Positions 36,381 through 45,177 of a stretch of 64,000 nt of DNA are shown piece by piece. The position numbers and the translations under genes are program-made. Numbering within the stretch: the first letter of the stretch is position 1; every line of letters starts with the position of its first letter. The notes below the pieces were generated by a model. That model saw nothing but the letters and a program-made list of their open reading frames with translations, was not told the DNA's origin and searched no databases. Origin of the DNA: Akkermansia muciniphila (GTDB lineage: Bacteria; Verrucomicrobiota; Verrucomicrobiia; Verrucomicrobiales; Akkermansiaceae); NCBI GenBank assembly GCA_945874895.1, contig CAMCIC010000017.1, positions 1 to 64,000 of the forward strand, in the 5' to 3' direction.

Positions 36381-37685
36381 TCACATCGTTTCCGGCGTCG
36401 GGCTAGGATCATGGGGATGCGGAGCCTTACCATCATCGCGCCGATCCATCGCGCGGATGATTTTAAGATAGAAGATCGTGCCGGTGAAATACAACACAGC
36501 CGTCGTGAGGAAGACGGCCCAGTAAGGGAAATCCGCTGCACGAAGCACCTGGAATACCCGTGCCGCCAACCACCAAGCACCGCTCCAGATCGCCCCGTTG
36601 CAAGCGCTGACGAGCTCACGGTTTCTTTCTCCCACATAGGACATGGTCAGCTCGCTGATCGCCGGACCCGCCATGCTCATCAACGGTTGTCGCAATATAA
36701 AACAACACACGGCGAGAGGGAGTGACCAAAGCAGGTGGTTCCAAAGTTCCGTCAGCCCCATCATGACCAGAAGCAGCACCGCCACGCTCTGCACGCCGAT
36801 GATTGCGCCACGCCAGCCGAAGCGGCGACGGATTTCCGGTACCATCAATCCGGTGAATAAGACTAGCACATTGCTGATGGTGCCATAGACGGAATACTGC
36901 GCAGATGTCACATGGTGCACGGTGTGAAAAAACAAGTTGAGAAACTGAATGCTCAGTCCCGCACCCGTGGCGATAACGATGGAGGGCAAGAGCGAACGCA
37001 GCAGTAAGGGCAGGTCCTCGCGTTGCAGATGCAGCCACTTCTTTGCTACCGATGGATCGGGCGGTGGATCAGGCATGCGAGCGTAAATGAATGGCGCGCC
37101 AAACCCCGCCAGAGTCAACAACAACAGGGTCGCGTATTCATCCAACACGATGTGCCTGCCTAAGAGATCGATCTGCCCCAGCCCTTGCAACACGCTCGAT
37201 AGCAAACCACCGCAGATGCTGGCAGCCGCCCAAGTGGCGAATAGCAGGCTCAATGCCTCGCTCGATTTTGCGGCACTGACCATGCGCAACACCATCGGCA
37301 TGCTGCCCACATTCAATACCAGGCCGGCGAAACCCATCAGCAAAAAGCACCAAGAGGCCGCACCCATGGCTCCGTGCTGCACTGCTTCCAACGAGGCCAA
37401 TGCGGTCAAGGGAAACAACACCGCACCCATCACCAGTGGCCAACGCAGGCAGCGACCGCGCAACCATAAACCCGCTGGGATCGCCAGGAAAAAAGTGCCC
37501 ACAAAGCGCTGCGAAGTCAGCGCCGCGATGGTCGGATCATCGAGCTGGTGCGAACGCAGAAAGAGATTCAGCAATAAAAACTGCGCCGTGTTGATCAAAT
37601 TGATCAAAAACTGACCCACGGCGAACCACAGCACACAACGTGGCAAGGCACCATACCGCCGCAACCATGAGGGCATACTCGACAT
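36381..37685 (-). CDS. MFS transporter
   Basis: About 434 residues with 11-12 hydrophobic segments, starting at 'LWFAVGQFLINLINTAQFLLL'. The loop after the second helix ('PAGLWLRGRCLRW') has the basic pattern of MFS loop 2-3. A cytoplasmic linker with 'DPPPDPSVAKKWLHLQRED' separates the halves. The start is uncertain among ATGs at 37676, 37685 and 37715; none has a perfect ribosome binding site. Substrate unknown. It is the gene upstream of the DUF47/PiT pair on the same strand, 56 bp away, and may be cotranscribed. The 181 bp before it show nothing recognisable. Confidence 0.82.
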   Translation of the reverse strand: MSSMPSWLRRYGALPRCVLWFAVGQFLINLINTAQFLLLNLFLRSHQLDDPTIAALTSQRFVGTFFLAIPAGLWLRGRCLRWPLVMGAVLFPLTALASLEAVQHGAMGAASWCFLLMGFAGLVLNVGSMPMVLRMVSAAKSSEALSLLFATWAAASICGGLLSSVLQGLGQIDLLGRHIVLDEYATLLLLTLAGFGAPFIYARMPDPPPDPSVAKKWLHLQREDLPLLLRSLLPSIVIATGAGLSIQFLNLFFHTVHHVTSAQYSVYGTISNVLVLFTGLMVPEIRRRFGWRGAIIGVQSVAVLLLVMMGLTELWNHLLWSLPLAVCCFILRQPLMSMAGPAISELTMSYVGERNRELVSACNGAIWSGAWWLAARVFQVLRAADFPYWAVFLTTAVLYFTGTIFYLKIIRAMDRRDDGKAPHPHDPSPTPETM

Positions 37686-37866
37686 CCTACTGCGCCATTC
37701 GCGCCTCCTCGCCATGATCTTGTTTCCGCGCCCCATGGGGAGAACGATCCGCGATTGGGTGGACAAAATCTTTCATTCCAAAATGAACCACAAGGGTCGT
37801 CCTTGTGTTTGCCACGAAGCCACCACCGGTCAAGCCGAAACTGGACGATTTCCGCTCGGCGGCCCC

Positions 37867-38160
37867 TTATTCAGAGGGCTCCGCCTGCCAATTTCCCAGC
37901 AATTCTCCCATCACTACGGTATAGCTCAAGTTGCCGTCACTGAGATCGACATCGGGAAGAAATTCATCATCCAGAGAAGACAGCAACGTAGGAATTTCCG
38001 ACTCCTTCAACCCAGAGGATTGAAGCACGATCACAGTGCCGGAAATGTTTCCTTGCGGCAAGTAGTGCAAATCCACAGCCGCCGCCTCCTTGCCGTGATA
38101 CAATGCCAGAAACCTCTCGGAGGATGGCGTGCGCAGTGTTCGTTTCCAAGTAATGTTCAT
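37867..38160 (-). CDS. 97-residue protein of unknown function
   Basis: A small soluble protein without signal peptide or membrane segment. It has a strand-rich start ('RFLALYHGKEAAAVDLHYL') and an acidic end. Its ATG overlaps the stop of the DUF4236 gene (ATGA), so the two are translationally coupled. The sequence, including 'ISGTVIVLQSSGLKESEIPTL', is not recognised as a known family. Confidence 0.65.
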   Translation of the reverse strand: MNITWKRTLRTPSSERFLALYHGKEAAAVDLHYLPQGNISGTVIVLQSSGLKESEIPTLLSSLDDEFLPDVDLSDGNLSYTVVMGELLGNWQAEPSE

Positions 38161-38414
38161 GACAGATGATGGATGAGTTGATGAACGATAGCCGTGACTG
38201 CCGATGCAGCGGGAAGGACTAACAGCAGACCCAGGCAGCCTTTGCCGCGATAGCCCACGCCCGTACCGGGGATGCTGAAGGTGGAGTAACTGCGACCACG
38301 CGCACTCTTTCCCACGCGGAACGCACGACCGCCCACCGAGTAGCCCACACCCGATTTGCTCAAATTGACCCGAAAGGGCCCAAAATTCACCGATTTGCGA
38401 TAAAAAAATCCCAT
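38157..38414 (-). CDS. DUF4236 small protein
   Basis: An 85-residue protein. The N-terminal 'GFFYRKSVNFGPFRVNLSKSGVGYSVG' and 'FRVGKSARGRSYSTFSIPGTGVGYR' are the DUF4236 pattern. A single hydrophobic segment (about 58-75) follows, so it is probably membrane anchored. It is the first gene of a coupled pair with the 97-residue protein. DUF4236 proteins are widespread and of unknown role. Confidence 0.88.
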   Translation of the reverse strand: MGFFYRKSVNFGPFRVNLSKSGVGYSVGGRAFRVGKSARGRSYSTFSIPGTGVGYRGKGCLGLLLVLPAASAVTAIVHQLIHHLS

Positions 38415-39078
38415 GGCGTCAAAAGCTTGCGAAAAGAGATACGATCGATAAATCGTAAAATCAAGATCAAACGTAAAAAATGCCGCATCTTTCTGAAGTT
38501 TCCAGGTTGCGTGGCCTACTACGAAAAATGCCGCTTGTTGTCTCTCGTGGCCCCGATCTCAGCCATGTGTGCCCTTTATCAAGCTGACGTATCTCAAGTT
38601 TGACATCGCGTGAAGATGGTTGATTCGCAACATATCTACCTAGAACAAAGTGCCTGAGCGCGCAAGTCAAAACAGCTCTGCGGCGACTACGACGATCAAG
38701 CCAGAGAAAGCCATGTCCTCTGAGGCAGTGAGAAAGGATCCGGTTTTCTCGATAGGAGGAAGCTGACTCGAAAGAATTTCAGAATGTTCCGAATGACCAC
38801 AGAAGGAGATGAACCCCTGTTCAGTCACCCATACGAATCGGAATCGGAATGGCGGATCGCGGGACGATTGCCATGTCCAAATTCTGAAAAATTCTGTCCA
38901 AAGCGGTCTCGATGCTCAGCTTGTGTTTCTATCAGGGAAGATGCTCTCTTTGACTGAATCGCCGTGTGCGGATGACTGGCGCACCACTCCTGCGCGCAAA
39001 AAGATGGTTGATTTTCGCCCGCAATAGAAGCAGGCGCGCGGAGTCTTCGTTTGCTATGTTACTTAGACGATCTTTTGG
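38415..39078. other. 664-bp region without a convincing gene
   Basis: No known gene, RNA or repeat was recognised. The best small candidate is a plus-strand frame at 38784-38957 (57 residues) with Cys spacing C-x6-C-x5-C-x2-C in its second half and a plausible hydrophilic composition, but its only purine-rich upstream box, AGGAGGAAG, is about 20 bp away. A minus-strand frame at 38467-38670 is equally weak. The stretch is less GC-rich than its flanks and could be a decayed gene. Confidence 0.4.
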
Positions 39079-39945
39079 TCACAAGAAACGCCCCAACCAA
39101 TCGAGGCGATGTCGCAATTTTTGGAGACGCTCGGAAGAAGGATTCGGGTAGAGAATGGGATACCAAGCACTCATCACAGCAGCGCGGGCGATGAGGCACT
39201 GGTCGAGGACGTTATCATCGATCGAGGTGCCACAAGAAGCGTAGGCTTGGACGATGGCATTTGCTGTGGCATCATCGTTCTCTAACAATTTTGCATTCCA
39301 GATCACGGAGGCAAGGTCCCACTCGACGGGACCAGCAAAGGCGTCTTCCCAATCGTTCCACAACAGACCATGGGTGGTCATCAGGAGATTGCCGATGTGG
39401 GCATCCCCATGGAGCGCTTGTAGCGGACAAGGGGCGAGCCTTTCGATGGATGCATCCAGATGCCGCGCGAGGAGATCGATGTCATCGCGGGGCAGAGCAT
39501 CGCGGACGACTTGTTGTTCTAAGATCGTAAGGCTTTCGTGAAGGATGGCGAGAGCTGGCAGCGGCTCATCAAAAGTCCGCAATACTTGATGACACTGGTG
39601 CAATGAAACACCAATCTCGCGGGGACTCGGTGATGCATGAGTAGCGGTGACAAACTGCCAGAAGTTCATGGCGAACCCGTCTTGCATGTGAGCGGTGGGC
39701 GGGATTTCTGGGTGCAAAGGAATCACCGGAGCCTGGTGACGAGTGAGGTGCGCGGCCATCGCGGTTTCGCGGGAAAACCAGGTCGTGCCCTGACGCGGAC
39801 CATCAGTATCGCTGACAATGCGGGCGACCAATGTATGGGTTAGGCGCACCACGATGGTGTGGGCGTCCTGTAACACATCGCATCGGTCAGGCTCTACGCC
39901 GTAAGACTGGCTGCAGCGTATGGCTGCAAGGATTGCAGGTTTCAT
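39079..39945 (-). CDS. Aminoglycoside phosphotransferase-family kinase
   Basis: A 288-residue protein with the APH/choline-kinase fold: 'LHGDAHIGNLL' is the Brenner-type catalytic loop with Asp and Asn, followed by 'LWNDWEDAFAGPVEWDLAS', equivalent to the metal-binding D-F/W-E/D segment. The N-lobe has 'IVVRLTHTLVARIV' with a possible nucleotide-binding strand. Substrate is unknown: an antibiotic, choline or a metabolite are possible. The gene starts 7 bp after the panD stop on the same strand, so it shares that transcript. Confidence 0.87.
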   Translation of the reverse strand: MKPAILAAIRCSQSYGVEPDRCDVLQDAHTIVVRLTHTLVARIVSDTDGPRQGTTWFSRETAMAAHLTRHQAPVIPLHPEIPPTAHMQDGFAMNFWQFVTATHASPSPREIGVSLHQCHQVLRTFDEPLPALAILHESLTILEQQVVRDALPRDDIDLLARHLDASIERLAPCPLQALHGDAHIGNLLMTTHGLLWNDWEDAFAGPVEWDLASVIWNAKLLENDDATANAIVQAYASCGTSIDDNVLDQCLIARAAVMSAWYPILYPNPSSERLQKLRHRLDWLGRFL

Positions 39946-39952
39946 CTGCGGA

Positions 39953-40381
39953 TCAGCGGCCGGGACGGATGATCTCGTTTTGATCGTTGAGTACCACCTT
40001 GCGAGCTGGCACGGGTGTGTCCGCGAGTGCGAAAGCCATGATCGCGACGCGCTCGCCTTTTTTGATACGATGAGCCGCGCCGCCGTTGATGATGATGTGA
40101 CCAGTGCCAGCAGGCCCGGGTTGCACGTAGGTTTCCAAGCGGTTGCCGGTGCTGATCGAGGCCACCAAGACTTTTTCTCCCTCCCATAAGTCGACGGCTT
40201 CCATCAGGTCTCGGGGGATTTCGATGCTGCCTTCATACTCCACATCGGCCGCACTGATCATAGCGCGGTGAAGTTTCGATTTCAAAACTTGGCGTAACAC
40301 GCGCCCAAGCAAGCGCGAGACGACGTCGGGGTCAAGCTTTCGCTGTGATTTTTTCCCATCGATCTCGATTGACCCAGGCAT
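39953..40381 (-). CDS. panD: Aspartate 1-decarboxylase
   Basis: A 142-residue pyruvoyl enzyme making beta-alanine for pantothenate and coenzyme A. Self-cleavage should occur at Gly51-Ser52 in 'VEYEGSIEIP', giving the pyruvoyl group on Ser52. 'KLHRAMISAADVEYEGS' and 'NGAAH' (here 'GGAAHRIKKGERV') match the family. The usual protein begins near residue 34, so there is an N-terminal extension of about 32 charged residues. The ATG at 40381 is 22 bp from the divergent start at 40404. Internal start codons exist (GTG at Val28), so the extension needs proof. The other pantothenate genes are not in the window. Confidence 0.92.
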   Translation of the reverse strand: MPGSIEIDGKKSQRKLDPDVVSRLLGRVLRQVLKSKLHRAMISAADVEYEGSIEIPRDLMEAVDLWEGEKVLVASISTGNRLETYVQPGPAGTGHIIINGGAAHRIKKGERVAIMAFALADTPVPARKVVLNDQNEIIRPGR

Positions 40382-40403
40382 TCCGTTTGCCTAGCGTTCC
40401 ACA

Positions 40404-41108
40404 GTGCCGGACAGCGAGACCAAGCCCCAAACCCTATCACCCAAAAGATACAACCGCGTAGAACGCGTTCTGGTCTTTGCCGTGGTGATGTTCATTGCCG
40501 CGCTTGGCTATGCATTGCTGTTGATTTTTCAGCCGCAGAACTTGAGTGATATTGGTATGGGTGAGGATCCCGCGCATCCCGTGAAAGCGAGGGATTTGCC
40601 TCAGGTGTTCTCCAAAGCGCTCGAGGGATCCTATCTGCTGCGTATCACAGAGGAAGAAATCAACGCCTATCTTGAAAAAACCTTAGCGGCACGACAAGGG
40701 GGCGCTCTGGCTGGTGTGGTTACGTTGGAAAAAGTATTGGTTCGATTGGAAAACGAGCGGGCAGAGATCATCATGGTGCGCAAGTGTGCGGGGCGGATCT
40801 TGACGACATCGATGTGGGTAATGATCGAACAAACCGAAGATGATCAGGGCACGGTCGAGACTCACATTGATCCGACTGGTGGGCCGATGGGACTTTTGCC
40901 ATTCATGGATCGTGGCGGTCGATTCGGCCGACTGGTGGTGCCGCAGGGTTTCTTGCACCTTGTGCAATCATCTTTCGCGCGGCTGGCGGGTTTGTATCCT
41001 GAGGAAATCCGCTTGGGTTTGGAGGAAATGGCGCGCATCCGGATCGAAGAAGGAGCGTTGGTGCTTGATCCTCGACATGATCAAGGCGCGGACGTGATGG
41101 ATTTTTAG
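40404..41108 (+). CDS. Single-pass membrane protein, unknown
   Basis: A 234-residue protein from a GTG start. One membrane segment (about 22-42, 'VLVFAVVMFIAALGYALLLIF') anchors it, with the remaining 190 residues outside. 'LPQVFSKALEGSYLLRITEEEINAYL' starts a soluble domain that continues in alternating strands. The pattern is like verrucomicrobial membrane-anchored proteins of unknown function. It is divergent from panD with only 22 bp between start codons, so the promoters overlap. Confidence 0.7.
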   Translation: MPDSETKPQTLSPKRYNRVERVLVFAVVMFIAALGYALLLIFQPQNLSDIGMGEDPAHPVKARDLPQVFSKALEGSYLLRITEEEINAYLEKTLAARQGGALAGVVTLEKVLVRLENERAEIIMVRKCAGRILTTSMWVMIEQTEDDQGTVETHIDPTGGPMGLLPFMDRGGRFGRLVVPQGFLHLVQSSFARLAGLYPEEIRLGLEEMARIRIEEGALVLDPRHDQGADVMDF

Positions 41109-41140
41109 TACCCTACGAACCTTCATCTTGCGTTGCCTTG

Positions 41141-41638
41141 TTACTCGGCAGAGGTTGAGTCAGATTTGTTTTTTCCTTGCCCTAGGGCGGGAATCATCCG
41201 TCGCACGAGTTTCACGAGACCATGGTCCTGTTGTTCGGCGAGTTGTTCCGCTTCGCGCAGGGCTCGCTCCCAGGCTTGGGCAAATCCCGGAGCCTGTTCC
41301 CGCATGGAGCGCACGGCGGCTTCTGTGATTTGTAGGTGCCGCATTTCTGCGCGACCAGGCTTTTGCTGCGAGGCTGCCAGATTGATGCGCAAGGTTTCAT
41401 TTTGCGCACGAAGTTGGTCCAGTTCCTTCTGCAATGACTCATTGCCGCTGGCATTGATTTTCAGCTGTGTCTGCAGGTGTGTTTGGAGTTCGTCCAACTC
41501 CTTGGTATGTTTCTGTCGTTCTTTTTTGGCGAGCAGACGCGTGCTGAGTGCGCTCTTCCATGCCAGTGCCGTGGGTAGCAATCCTACCATCAGACCGAGC
41601 ACAAAAGGTTCGGACAAGAGATGTTTGAGAAATTCCAT
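41141..41638 (-). CDS. Membrane-anchored coiled-coil protein
   Basis: 165 residues from the ATG at 41638 ('MEFLKHLLSEPFVLGLMVGLLP'). The N-terminal hydrophobic stretch is an anchor, followed by 'KKERQKHTKELDELQTHLQTQL...' with heptad-like Leu/charged repeats, a probable coiled coil over about 40-95, and a basic C-terminus. The longer frame to 41752 overlaps the murG end. It lies 75 bp downstream of murG on the same strand; a role with cell-wall synthesis is only suggested by position. Confidence 0.65.
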   Translation of the reverse strand: MEFLKHLLSEPFVLGLMVGLLPTALAWKSALSTRLLAKKERQKHTKELDELQTHLQTQLKINASGNESLQKELDQLRAQNETLRINLAASQQKPGRAEMRHLQITEAAVRSMREQAPGFAQAWERALREAEQLAEQQDHGLVKLVRRMIPALGQGKNKSDSTSAE

Positions 41639-41712
41639 AACGGATGGATTGGGCGTGACAAGGTGAAGATGCCGCAAAAGGGAACGGGTGTCCAGAACGA
41701 GTATGGATTCTC

Positions 41713-42813
41713 TTAGGACCGCGATGAGGTAGTGGTCTCGATGGCGTTGCAAATGCGCGAAGCGGCGTCCGGCACATCGAGATCGTATGCCGCCTGCCGC
41801 ATGGTCTGCTGGCGCTGGGAGTTGGATAAAATGTCATGGACCAGCGAGCTCAGTGTTTTCCGGTTCAGGTCCGCTTCTTGCACCAGAAATGACGCACCGG
41901 CCTTGGCGAAAACTTCAGCGTTTTTCGTTTGATGGTCATCTGCGGCATACGGATAAGGCACCAGAATGGAAGGCAGACCGGCATGTGCCAACTCGGTAAG
42001 GCTGGATGCCCCCGAGCGACAGAGCACCACGTCTGCCAATGCGTAGACCGAGGCCATGTCATCACAAAAACCCATCACATGATACCCCGCGCGATCGCCA
42101 GCGGCGTCGCGAATGCGGGCTTCATCGCCACTTCCAGCAATGTGCAGCACTTGAGTGTGAGCAGGAAAATCCTCGCAGGCCTCGGCCACTAAAGCATTCA
42201 AACGCCGCGCGCCTTGGCTGCCTCCCATCACCACCATGGTCGGATGTGAGGAATCCAGCCCAAACTTGGTGGCCGCAGTGGAACGATCGGGCAAGCGATT
42301 CATTTCCTTGCGCACAGGAGTGCCAGTCACTGCTACGGCGCGACCCGAAAAATAAGCGGCGGCCTCTTTCATTCCCACGAATACCTGATCGCACCATCGC
42401 GCGGTCAGGCGGTTTGCTTTGCCAGGGAGCGCATTCGAATCATGGATGAATGTGGCCAGACCCATTTTGCGTGCTGCATAAATCGGGGCAAGTGAGGTGA
42501 AGCCGCCCATACCGATCACGGCATCTGCGCCGCGCTGTTGCAAAATCGCTTTGCATTGACGAATCGAGCCCCACATTTTCCATAAAAAAGGGATCATGCG
42601 CGGCGAGGTCGCCGCCGGCTTGGCGATAGCAGGAATGGCAATGAATTCGAGATCCCCATACTTGCGCGAGGCCTCACGATCCACCGATTTTTGAGAAATC
42701 AGCAAGAGCGGCTGATGTCCACGAGCGCGCAGTTCTTCCGCCACTGCGATGCCGGGAAACAAATGCCCTCCCGTGCCCCCACAAGCGATCACCACTTTCA
42801 ACGATTTTGCCAT
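41713..42813 (-). CDS. murG: UDP-GlcNAc:lipid I N-acetylglucosaminyltransferase
   Basis: A 366-residue peripheral membrane GT-B enzyme (family GT28) that adds GlcNAc to lipid I to make lipid II. 'ACGGTGGHLFPGIAVAEEL' (from about residue 9) is the MurG signature. 'GMGGFTSLAPIYAARKMG' and 'HDSNALPGKANRL' are lipid-binding G-loops, and 'VMGGSQGARRLN' and 'CRSGASSLTELAHAG' form the UDP-GlcNAc site. The ATG at 42813 begins the conserved start. Other division and cell-wall genes normally adjacent to murG (ftsW, murC) are not seen here. Confidence 0.96.
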   Translation of the reverse strand: MAKSLKVVIACGGTGGHLFPGIAVAEELRARGHQPLLLISQKSVDREASRKYGDLEFIAIPAIAKPAATSPRMIPFLWKMWGSIRQCKAILQQRGADAVIGMGGFTSLAPIYAARKMGLATFIHDSNALPGKANRLTARWCDQVFVGMKEAAAYFSGRAVAVTGTPVRKEMNRLPDRSTAATKFGLDSSHPTMVVMGGSQGARRLNALVAEACEDFPAHTQVLHIAGSGDEARIRDAAGDRAGYHVMGFCDDMASVYALADVVLCRSGASSLTELAHAGLPSILVPYPYAADDHQTKNAEVFAKAGASFLVQEADLNRKTLSSLVHDILSNSQRQQTMRQAAYDLDVPDAASRICNAIETTTSSRS

Positions 42814-43044
42814 GCTGTCTTTTGCGATTTGACGGATTCCCCCCATGACCGGATGATTTCTGCTCATCTGCCTCCGAAAGGGCAGGGAATCTTGCTGTCG
42901 TAGGCTCCTCCGCGCAATGCCGAAATGTGGCAATTTTCCGCTTTGTTCATCGTCGAATGCAAGAAGAAATGATCAATTTTTATGAAATATCAAGACTCAA
43001 TCCGACAAAATCATTCGTTTTTTCAGTTTTTTTTTCAGGTGAGC

Positions 43045-43072
43045 TTGACAAATTTTAGTCGATTCCTATCAT
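43045..43072 (+). promoter_or_regulatory. Promoter of rpmE
   Basis: A consensus -35 TTGACA (43045-43050), a 16-bp spacer and a -10 TATCAT (43067-43072) lie 39 bp before the rpmE start. It is the strongest sigma70-type promoter seen in the window, and the upstream T-rich tract may add an UP element. Confidence 0.75.
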
Positions 43073-43111
43073 TCTCGCCCCGCGCGTTGGAACCGCGCGA
43101 AACATGAATTC

Positions 43112-43381
43112 ATGAAAAGCAATCTTCATCCCAATTACCATCCCGTTATTTTCGTTGATATGACGACGGGCGCACGCGTGGTCACACGTTCTACGAAAAC
43201 ATCCGATCGCAAAGAAGTGATCGATGGCGTTGAGCATTACGTAGTCTCCGTAGGTATCACCTCGGATTCCCATCCGTTCTTCACCGGTCAGAAGCAATTT
43301 GTCGACACCGAAGGTCGGATCGACAAGTTCCAGAAGCGTTTCGGTGCGCCGATTCGCCGTGCCGCGAAGCCGAAGCTGTAA
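43112..43381 (+). CDS. rpmE2: 50S ribosomal protein L31 type B
   Basis: An 89-residue ribosomal protein. 'MKSNLHPNYHPVIFVDMTTG', 'TRSTKTSD' and 'SHPFFTGQKQFVDTEGRIDKFQKRFG' match type B L31, which lacks the zinc-binding cysteines of type A. Cys-less L31 is often the zinc-sparing paralogue, induced when zinc is low in other bacteria, but here no operator for a zinc regulator was found and it may be the only L31. It is transcribed alone between a strong promoter and a strong terminator. Confidence 0.95.
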   Translation: MKSNLHPNYHPVIFVDMTTGARVVTRSTKTSDRKEVIDGVEHYVVSVGITSDSHPFFTGQKQFVDTEGRIDKFQKRFGAPIRRAAKPKL

Positions 43382-43427
43382 TCGCTCCGGCCGAATCTTT
43401 TTTCTGTTGTTGTCTATTGTTGTTTTT

Positions 43428-43473
43428 CCATCTGTCTTTCTCCTTAGGTGCGGGGAAAGGCAGATGGTTTTTT
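43428..43473 (+). terminator. Intrinsic terminator of rpmE
   Basis: A 16-bp stem (CCATCTGTCTTTCTCC with GGGGAAAGGCAGATGG, two G-U pairs) with an 8-nt loop is followed by TTTTTT (43468-43473). It lies 47 bp after the rpmE stop. The following 43474-43795 shows no gene. Confidence 0.93.
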
Positions 43474-43795
43474 ATGCCCTGGGGGAAAAATCCTTTCGAT
43501 GGTGGCAAGGCGCGCGAATCCGTGCGGATCAAGAGAGAATCGTATCTCTTCAGATCGCATCGCAAAATAGCACGATGATGATTTCTGAGAAAAATTCAGA
43601 ATAGGTCTCTCAAGAAAACATCCCACTTTGCGCCATCGCTTGTCAGATATCCAGCCTAGTAACAGGGGACTTGAGTCGTTTTTTTGTTTGAAATGGTAGG
43701 GTGCAGCTGCGCCACGGACTCAAAACGATTTTGTGCTTGCCGTCGCAGCGATTCTATGTTTCGATCGCGCCGGAGAAGCTTCCGACGTAAGAAAG

Positions 43796-43822
43796 GAGTG
43801 GGTTTGTTACCCACTCTTTTTT
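43796..43822 (+). terminator. Terminator/attenuator in the nusA leader
   Basis: GAGTGGGT and ACCCACTC form an 8-bp stem with a TTGTT loop, followed by TTTTTT. It lies 56 bp before the nusA ATG with no gene in front of it (43474-43795). It could end a short RNA or be an attenuator in the nusA-infB message. The other observation in this stretch is a small stem CGGA/TCCG just upstream. Confidence 0.7.
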
Positions 43823-43878
43823 GTCTCGGGATGTTTCGTCTTTACCTTTCCTTTGAACTGCCCATCGTACCAACCATC

Positions 43879-45141
43879 ATGACAAACGATATCGAAGCCT
43901 TGATCGATTATTACGAACGTGAGAAAGCCATCGACCGCAGTCGCGTAGTGGCTGCGTTGGAATACGCATTTTGCGCAGCATACCGAAAAATGGTTCCTGG
44001 AGCGGAACACATTGCGACGTTGCGTGCCGATATCAACGTGAAAAAAGGTGAGACGAAAATCTATGCAACGCTCACCGTGGTAGCAGATGACGACTATCAG
44101 GATAAATTCAACGAAGTGCCTTTGAAGGTCGCTCAAAAGAAGAATCCCGAGGCCGTTATTGACGACAAGCTCGATTTCAACGTCACGCCCAAGGACTTCG
44201 GTCGTATTGCTGTTCAGACCGCAAAACAAACGATGCAACAACGTCTGCGCATGGCAGAAAAGGAAATGTTGTTCGAGGAGTTCAAGGACCGCGCCGGCGA
44301 GATCGTCTCAGGCGTGGTGCACCGCTTCGAGCGCTCGGACGTTTACATCGACCTTGGCAAATTCGAGGCCATCATGCCTTCTCGCGAGCGAGTTCCTACA
44401 GAAGAATACAACATCAATGACCGCATCCGCGCCTATGTGGTGGCAGTGGAAAACGAAGGGCGTGGACCTGAGGTGATTCTCTCGCGCAGCCATCCGCATT
44501 TCGTGCGTCGCTTGTTTGAGGCCGAGGTCAGCGAAATCGCCGACCGCACTGTAGAAATCCGCGCCATCGCCCGCGAAGCAGGGCACCGCACCAAAATTGC
44601 CGTGTGGAGTAAGGACGACAAAGTGGATCCCGTGGGTGCGTGCGTAGGTCTGCGTGGAGCCCGTGTGAAAAACATTGTGCGCGAACTCAACAATGAGAAA
44701 GTGGACATCATCCGTTGGAGTGATGACCCAAAACAATTGGTGGAAGAGGCTCTCAAACCTGCCGCCATCCGCTCGATTTCGCTGGATTACGATAAAAAAA
44801 TCGTGCACGTCACCGTCTCCGAGGAAGACCTCAGCAAAGCCATCGGTCGCCGTGGTCAGAACGCTCGGCTCACCTCGCGGCTCATCGATTGGGATGTGCA
44901 AGTACGACGCGACGAATCGCAGCAAAAAATGTTCGATGACCGTGTCAATAACGCCGCTCATGGTTTGGGCGAGCAACTAGGTCTCAATGATGATCTTGCT
45001 GCGAAACTGTTCCGCGCCGGCGGCATTACGCTGGATCTTGTTTTGGAAATGCCTGCCGATTACATCGCGGACTCGCTCGAAATTTCCGAAGACGAAGCCC
45101 AGGTGATTCTCAACAAAGCTCAAGAGCTCACCACTGCGTAA
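43879..45141 (+). CDS. nusA: Transcription termination/antitermination factor NusA
   Basis: A 420-residue RNA polymerase-binding factor. The N-terminal RNAP-binding domain covers about 1-135 and the S1 domain begins near 'AGEIVSGVVHRFERSDVYIDLG'. Two KH domains follow, with 'DPVGACVGLRGARVKNIVRELN' (KH1) and 'EDLSKAIGRRGQNARLTSRL' (KH2). The acidic C-terminal repeats are reduced to a short tail with a helical pair. The ATG at 43879 starts the family-type 'NDIEALIDYYEREKAIDR'; the frame to 43684 is non-homologous leader. infB follows after 36 bp and rbfA after that. The usual upstream rimP gene is missing. Confidence 0.96.
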   Translation: MTNDIEALIDYYEREKAIDRSRVVAALEYAFCAAYRKMVPGAEHIATLRADINVKKGETKIYATLTVVADDDYQDKFNEVPLKVAQKKNPEAVIDDKLDFNVTPKDFGRIAVQTAKQTMQQRLRMAEKEMLFEEFKDRAGEIVSGVVHRFERSDVYIDLGKFEAIMPSRERVPTEEYNINDRIRAYVVAVENEGRGPEVILSRSHPHFVRRLFEAEVSEIADRTVEIRAIAREAGHRTKIAVWSKDDKVDPVGACVGLRGARVKNIVRELNNEKVDIIRWSDDPKQLVEEALKPAAIRSISLDYDKKIVHVTVSEEDLSKAIGRRGQNARLTSRLIDWDVQVRRDESQQKMFDDRVNNAAHGLGEQLGLNDDLAAKLFRAGGITLDLVLEMPADYIADSLEISEDEAQVILNKAQELTTA

Positions 45142-45177
45142 GCCCTCCGCCTCCCCGAAACGTCGCCACTACCACTG

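Noticed and set aside
43684-43800. Possible tRNA or structured RNA in front of nusA
   Set aside because: No cloverleaf with a T-loop and acceptor stem could be drawn; only the terminator hairpin is convincing.
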